DNA of 27,132 nucleotides from an uncultured Treponema sp. GTDB lineage: Bacteria; Spirochaetota; Spirochaetia; Treponematales; Treponemataceae. The notes under the pieces were generated by a model. It saw only the letters and a list, made by a program, of their open reading frames with translations, did no database searches and had not been told where the DNA came from. The position numbers and the translations under genes are program-made. Numbering within the stretch: the first letter of the stretch is position 1; each line of letters begins with the position of its first letter. The stretch lies in assembly GCA_937902445.1 (NCBI GenBank), contig CALELJ010000249.1, positions 1 through 27,132 on the forward strand, in the 5' to 3' direction. Below are positions 23,928-27,132 of the stretch, piece after piece.

Positions 23928-25181
23928 TTAAGCTTCATCCATCTCTTCAAGTTCCTCTTCGCTTTCAAGAGGTTCGTTCTGGGAATTTACATTTCTGATG
24001 AGCGGAACCACTTTCATGAGGCATTCAATTATGTCCGGGTCGAAAGTCTTTCCTGTTTCTTCCCGCATGATGTCCAGAGCTTCGTCAAGGGAGAAGGAAT
24101 CCTTGTAGTGCCTTTTGCTCAGAAGGGCATCCAGGACGTCGGCTACGGTCATTATCCTTGCGCACAACGGAATCTGGTTGCCTTCAAGTCCGCGGGGATA
24201 TCCTGTTCCGTCGTAATGCTCATGGTGGTAAAGAGCCATCATCTCCGAGTACATCAGAAGTTCTTCGTCGATAATTTCCGGCAGATATGCATCAATCATG
24301 TTGTACCCGATTTCGGAATGGGTCTTCATGGTTTCATATTCTTCCTTTGTGAGTCTGCCAGGTTTTTTGAGGATGTTGTCTGGAATCTGGATTTTTCCAA
24401 GGTCGTGCAAAGGAGCTGCCTCAACGATTCTGTTTATGACTTCATCAGTAAGGATTGCCTTGTATTTTTCCGTCTTTGAAAGTTCGTTGCAGAGAATCTC
24501 AACATACTTGCTTGTCCTTTTGATGTGCTGCCCTGAAAATTTGTCGCGGCTTTCAACAAGGTTTGCGAAAGTGTGCAATTCCTGGAACTGAAGTTTTCTG
24601 ATCCTCTTGTTTCTTTCCTGAAGGTCAAGGACTGTTTTTCTGAGAATCTTTGTAATTGAAAGGCAAGTGATGATGAGAAGTACATATTCAATCGTGTATC
24701 CTGCCACTATTGGAACAAAGTAATCCCTTGGCGTGTCCGATGTAAGGTCCAGCAGATACATTGACTGGGATTTTATATATATGGAAATTACAAGTCCTGT
24801 GTAACCCAATGAGGCTGCGATAATCGTAAATTTTCTCTGAAGATAAAGACAGCTGAACAATGTGGCGAAAGCGTAGGTGATGTGGATGCCGATCCTGCTG
24901 TTTGAACCCATGATTGCAGTCAGAGTCACCACTCCTACAAGTCCCAGGTACATGGTGATGGTTCTGTTTACGTTGAGGCGGACGAACATGTTCATCAGGA
25001 CTGAAAATACAAAACTTATGATCCAGCACAGCATTGTGAATTCATAGGCCATGCTGAACAGCTTGAAGTATCGTGCCACAAGAAAGATTACGCAGGTCAG
25101 GTTTGCATAAAGCATTACGCTTGCGATGAGTCTGTTGGATCTGTCGGTCGTTCTATTTAAAAACTCTTCTTCAATTTCCAC
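23928..25181 (-). CDS. Membrane HD-GYP domain protein, probable c-di-GMP phosphodiesterase
   Basis: With the start chosen here it has 417 residues. Six or so membrane segments fill residues about 15-195, with no recognised extracellular sensor domain. A coiled stretch (KTVLDLQERNKRIRKLQFQEL) leads to an HD-GYP domain: AAPLHDLGKIQIPD with H259-D260, KPGRLT, THSEIGYNM, and YHHEHYDGTGYPRGL carrying the GYP signature. It should hydrolyse c-di-GMP. The frame is open to 25250, but a TATAAT promoter lies inside that extension, and a GTG at 25181 sits just downstream, so I favour GTG at 25181. The acidic C-terminal tail (ESEEELEEMDEA) is unusual for the family. It is divergent from the lipoprotein gene. 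Confidence 0.88.
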   Translation of the reverse strand: MEIEEEFLNRTTDRSNRLIASVMLYANLTCVIFLVARYFKLFSMAYEFTMLCWIISFVFSVLMNMFVRLNVNRTITMYLGLVGVVTLTAIMGSNSRIGIHITYAFATLFSCLYLQRKFTIIAASLGYTGLVISIYIKSQSMYLLDLTSDTPRDYFVPIVAGYTIEYVLLIITCLSITKILRKTVLDLQERNKRIRKLQFQELHTFANLVESRDKFSGQHIKRTSKYVEILCNELSKTEKYKAILTDEVINRIVEAAPLHDLGKIQIPDNILKKPGRLTKEEYETMKTHSEIGYNMIDAYLPEIIDEELLMYSEMMALYHHEHYDGTGYPRGLEGNQIPLCARIMTVADVLDALLSKRHYKDSFSLDEALDIMREETGKTFDPDIIECLMKVVPLIRNVNSQNEPLESEEELEEMDEA

Positions 25182-25190
25182 AATATAACA

Positions 25191-25219
25191 ATTATAACAC
25201 AAATGAATGAAAATATCGA
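25191..25219 (-). promoter_or_regulatory. Promoter of the HD-GYP gene
   Basis: TCGATA (25219-25214), a 17-base spacer and TATAAT (25196-25191) on the minus strand. The start site is expected near 25184, only about three bases before the GTG at 25181. It is the main reason for preferring that start. Confidence 0.5.
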
Positions 25220-25277
25220 AAAACAGTGCATTTTTTTTCATCTGGCCCATTACATATATATAAGGAGGTTATTTGTG

Positions 25278-26438
25278 ATGGAAAGGATGAAACTCGTGAT
25301 GGTGAAAACCGTATGTCCGGCACTGGTTCTTTTCTTTGTGGTTTCTTTTTCCGTGTGCAATTTTGGGTGCAGGAATTCAATTGAGGAAATCGAAGTTCTT
25401 GAAGGCGATTTTTCTGTTCCGCAGATAGAAAATTTTGCCGTCACCGGAGCTTCAACATTGGAAATTGGATTTTCAAAGAAAACTTTTGTCCAGAATCTTT
25501 CGGTGGTATCAAAGACTACTGAAAGTGAATTCTGCGACATTACCGCGGAATATGACGAGGAAACACAGAAGACAAAGGTTGCCCTTGGAACACAGACGGA
25601 AATAGGTGAGGACTATCTGATCGAAGGTCAGGTTGAAGATCTTCACGGAAATTCCCTGACTTTCAGCATAGGGTTCAGGGGATTCAATGAAAATCCGGCC
25701 AGAGTGATTCTGTCTGAGGTAAGGAATGCCTACGGAACTGCGTCAGTCAAGGATGCTGAAGGCGTGTCCAGGTCGGTGCACCGCAGCGAATATGTTGAAC
25801 TTTATGTCCTTAAGGGAGGAAATCTTTGCGGAATTGAAATTTGCAGTGCCAGTGACGGCAGCGAAAAAAAATATACAATGCCTCCAATTGAAGTGGAGAC
25901 CGGAGAATACATAACTGTTCACATGAGGACTGTAAATGCCGAGGGATTTGACGGTGAAGGCATGGTGAGTGAAATTGCCGACGATTTTACTTTGTCCACC
26001 CACGAGGATTCCTGCGATATTGCAAGGGACCTGTGGTCTGACAATACGAAATCATGTTTTGCCGACAGTGACATTGTTTATGTCCAAAATGCCTACGACG
26101 GAACTATTCTTGACGCCCTTGTTTTTGCCAAGAGTTCCGTAGAGGCGTGGAAAGATTCCTTTAGTGAGATTGTTGCCGCAGTGGAGCAAAGCGGCGTGTG
26201 GGGCTCGAGTGCTTCTCCTGAAAATGCTGTGTGCAGTGATCTGATCACGACAAGTGCGGCAACAAGAAGCTATTCCCGGCAGAACATCGATGAAGCCATT
26301 GCCGCCTACGCAGCCGGTGAGCCGATCATCAACGGAAAGGATGTCTGGATGATAACGGCCAACACTGGCAGCGGTAAAAAACTTGTGGTTGGAATTACTC
26401 CCGGAATGAAAAACAGCAGCAACGAATACAAAAAGTAA
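25278..26438 (+). CDS. Lipoprotein with a lamin-tail-like segment
   Basis: About 386 residues from the ATG at 25278, which has AAGGAGG nine bases upstream; the adjacent GTG at 25275 is an alternative. The frame is open further upstream to 25203 but lacks a ribosome site there. The N-terminus is a signal peptide with candidate lipobox cysteines in SFSVCNFGC, so the protein is probably membrane-anchored outside the cytoplasm. Residues about 45-130 look like beta strands (LEIGFSKKTFVQNLSVV, an Ig-like or Big-type pattern). The middle part, VILSEVRNAYG followed by YVELYVLKGGNLCGIEI and a KYTMPPIEVETGEYITV strand, resembles the lamin tail domain seen in secreted bacterial proteins. No enzyme motif is visible. 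It may bind a surface or DNA/polymer ligand; the role is unknown. Confidence 0.65.
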   Translation: MERMKLVMVKTVCPALVLFFVVSFSVCNFGCRNSIEEIEVLEGDFSVPQIENFAVTGASTLEIGFSKKTFVQNLSVVSKTTESEFCDITAEYDEETQKTKVALGTQTEIGEDYLIEGQVEDLHGNSLTFSIGFRGFNENPARVILSEVRNAYGTASVKDAEGVSRSVHRSEYVELYVLKGGNLCGIEICSASDGSEKKYTMPPIEVETGEYITVHMRTVNAEGFDGEGMVSEIADDFTLSTHEDSCDIARDLWSDNTKSCFADSDIVYVQNAYDGTILDALVFAKSSVEAWKDSFSEIVAAVEQSGVWGSSASPENAVCSDLITTSAATRSYSRQNIDEAIAAYAAGEPIINGKDVWMITANTGSGKKLVVGITPGMKNSSNEYKK

Positions 26439-26445
26439 ACCGGTT

Positions 26446-26883
26446 TTACTTGAAGTCCGGAATATCCTTTTTTTTGTTGTATTTGTAATCGTAGATGTGT
26501 GTGGATGCGATTTTGCCGTCTATGCGGTCGTTTTCCTTCTGAAGCTGGTATTTAATCATCTCCTTGAAAACGTTCATCAGTGGCTCCGGATCTGCGTCCT
26601 TGTTTGCTATTCCGGATTTCTGAAGTTCCTTTATGAGATAGTAGCAGGTTTCTATTGTTGAAACGCAGTATTCGGCAGGCTCGTGCTTGAACGTGAAGAT
26701 GCTTCTGTACTGGCCTGTGAAAGAAAACTTCGGCAATGAATTTATGTTCATGCTGTAGCGGATCATCTTTTTTGAGCAGAACCAGGTTGCGTCGAGAACG
26801 AAGACTAAAAGTTTGCGGCCTGCGACTGTTTCTTTGAAGCCTTCTTTTTTTGCAGTCCATGCGTCTTCGCCTGGGTACATCAT
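26446..26883 (-). CDS. 5'-truncated DTW-domain protein (TapT-like), probably a remnant
   Basis: From the first available ATG it has 145 residues, where family members have about 200 or more. The DTW signature is intact: LDATWFCSKKM (D31-A-T-W34), SLPKF, and STIETCYYLIKEL. The family (COG3148) contains the tRNA-uridine aminocarboxypropyltransferases. In-frame sequence upstream of the ATG still reads like the domain (NQRFNELLNDPQYF, codons up to about 26945) but has no start codon before a TGA, and the N-terminal zinc-type cysteine motif is missing. The 5' end has therefore been lost, and a double-glycine leader ORF in another frame now occupies that place. It is most likely inactive unless a -1 slip joins the two frames. 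It is convergent with the lipoprotein gene, seven bases apart. Confidence 0.7.
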   Translation of the reverse strand: MMYPGEDAWTAKKEGFKETVAGRKLLVFVLDATWFCSKKMIRYSMNINSLPKFSFTGQYRSIFTFKHEPAEYCVSTIETCYYLIKELQKSGIANKDADPEPLMNVFKEMIKYQLQKENDRIDGKIASTHIYDYKYNKKKDIPDFK

Positions 26884-26906
26884 TACTGCAAAGTATTGAG
26901 GATCGT

Positions 26907-27023
26907 TTAGTAATTCGTTGAATCTTTGATTTTTTGAATAATTTCGTCGGTGGCAATACCGCCGGTGACGGCGGAAAGGTCATCTTCGGTTAGATGTACG
27001 ATCATTTCGTTCTTGTCTTCCAT
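26907..27023 (-). CDS. 38-residue peptide with double-glycine-type leader (bacteriocin/RiPP-like)
   Basis: An ATG at 27023 with a perfect AAGGAG (minus strand, 27037-27032) eight bases upstream opens a 38-residue ORF. Residues 11-22 read LTEDDLSAVTGG, the L-x-x-x-(E/D)-L-x-x-V-x-GG pattern of leaders cut by C39 peptidase transporters or of RiPP precursors. Only 16 residues follow the GG (IATDEIIQKIKD and then STNY). Those codons overlap, out of frame, the 5' remnant of the DTW gene, so the tail may be captured host sequence and not a true core peptide. No transporter, peptidase or modification enzyme is in the window, although sequence beyond the right edge is unseen. The frame is open to 27125, but that upstream part is translated GC-rich repeat. 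Confidence 0.7.
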   Translation of the reverse strand: MEDKNEMIVHLTEDDLSAVTGGIATDEIIQKIKDSTNY

Positions 27024-27067
27024 GTTGTTGTCTCCTTGAATGAAAAATGAATCAGCGGAACCGAACC

Positions 27068-27105
27068 CGGTCGCTGCCCGTTTATCTCTTACGGTCGTTC
27101 GCCCG
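27068..27105. repeat. GC-rich imperfect direct repeat upstream of the leader peptide
   Basis: CGGTCGCTGCCCG (27068-27080) and CGGTCGTTCGCCCG (27092-27105) are near-identical direct repeats 24 bases apart. The block 27055-27132 is visibly richer in G and C than the rest of the window. It contains no supported gene and runs to the edge. Part of it (GTAAGA, then AAACGG-CA and CCG blocks on the minus strand) loosely resembles the structured repeat at 9871 and 14182, but the match is too weak to call the same family. Confidence 0.5.
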
Positions 27106-27132
27106 CGTTGGCAGCTCCTTGGCAAATCCCGG

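Noticed and set aside
26434..26452. Near-palindrome AAGTAAACCGGTTTTACTT between the lipoprotein and DTW genes as a terminator
   Set aside because: The stem is short and imperfect, with no T-run in either direction; it may only be chance symmetry at converging stops.
3..27125. Many additional open frames of 60-150 codons overlapping annotated genes on either strand
   Set aside because: They are shadows: they lie within genes with clear family motifs, lack ribosome sites, and have implausible composition.
1..27132. CRISPR array, rRNA or tRNA genes, insertion sequence with transposase, or prophage genes
   Set aside because: No regularly spaced repeats, no recognisable RNA-gene sequences and no transposase or phage protein motifs were found.

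Overview
The window looks like chromosome from a host-associated spirochaete, most probably a Treponema. Moderate GC, abundant lipoproteins, cyclic-di-GMP turnover proteins, sigma-54, a LytTR/DUF3021 pair and an AddAB-type nuclease all fit, but this assignment rests on recalled family resemblance and no search was run. Most of the window is ordinary, densely packed genes. The unusual parts are two small non-coding islands and the right-hand edge.

Layout. 1-2.1 kb: the receiver-domain tail of a hybrid histidine kinase, convergent with an EAL phosphodiesterase that has a dead GGDEF domain. 2.1-8.6 kb (minus): an addA/addB-like recombination nuclease operon. 8.75-14.2 kb (plus): an orphan OadB-type sodium-pump subunit, a diaminopimelate-decarboxylase-like gene (lysA), a GH16 lipoprotein glucanase, then a CcdA/DsbD-like membrane protein followed by a NapH/CcoG-like membrane ferredoxin. 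14.4-18.1 kb (plus): a TPR protein, a LytTR regulator with its DUF3021 partner, and a CBS-PP2C (RsbU-like) phosphatase. 18.2-20.1 kb (minus): a short hibernation factor (hpf) and sigma-54 (rpoN). 20.2-23.9 kb (plus): a DUF1015 protein, a frameshifted membrane protein and parA-parB. 23.9-25.2 kb (minus): an HD-GYP phosphodiesterase. 25.3-26.4 kb (plus): a lipoprotein with a lamin-tail-like segment. 26.4-27.1 kb (minus): a 5'-truncated DTW-domain gene preceded by a tiny ORF with a double-glycine leader, flanked by a GC-rich repeat.

How the parts work together. Signalling and regulation dominate: a receiver domain, two c-di-GMP phosphodiesterases of different classes, a partner-switching-type phosphatase, LytTR and sigma-54. 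They share the window with housekeeping functions: AddAB, ParAB, LysA and HPF.

The most notable signals are three. First, a double-glycine leader peptide sits on a decapitated DTW gene, and its reading frame runs out of frame into that gene just after the GG. Second, two copies of a structured dispersed repeat (9871-9970 and 14182-14308) share a hairpin with a compensatory base-pair change; one copy has inverted terminal arms like a MITE. Third, several genes have a -10 box about six bases before the start codon and no Shine-Dalgarno site, which suggests leaderless transcripts.
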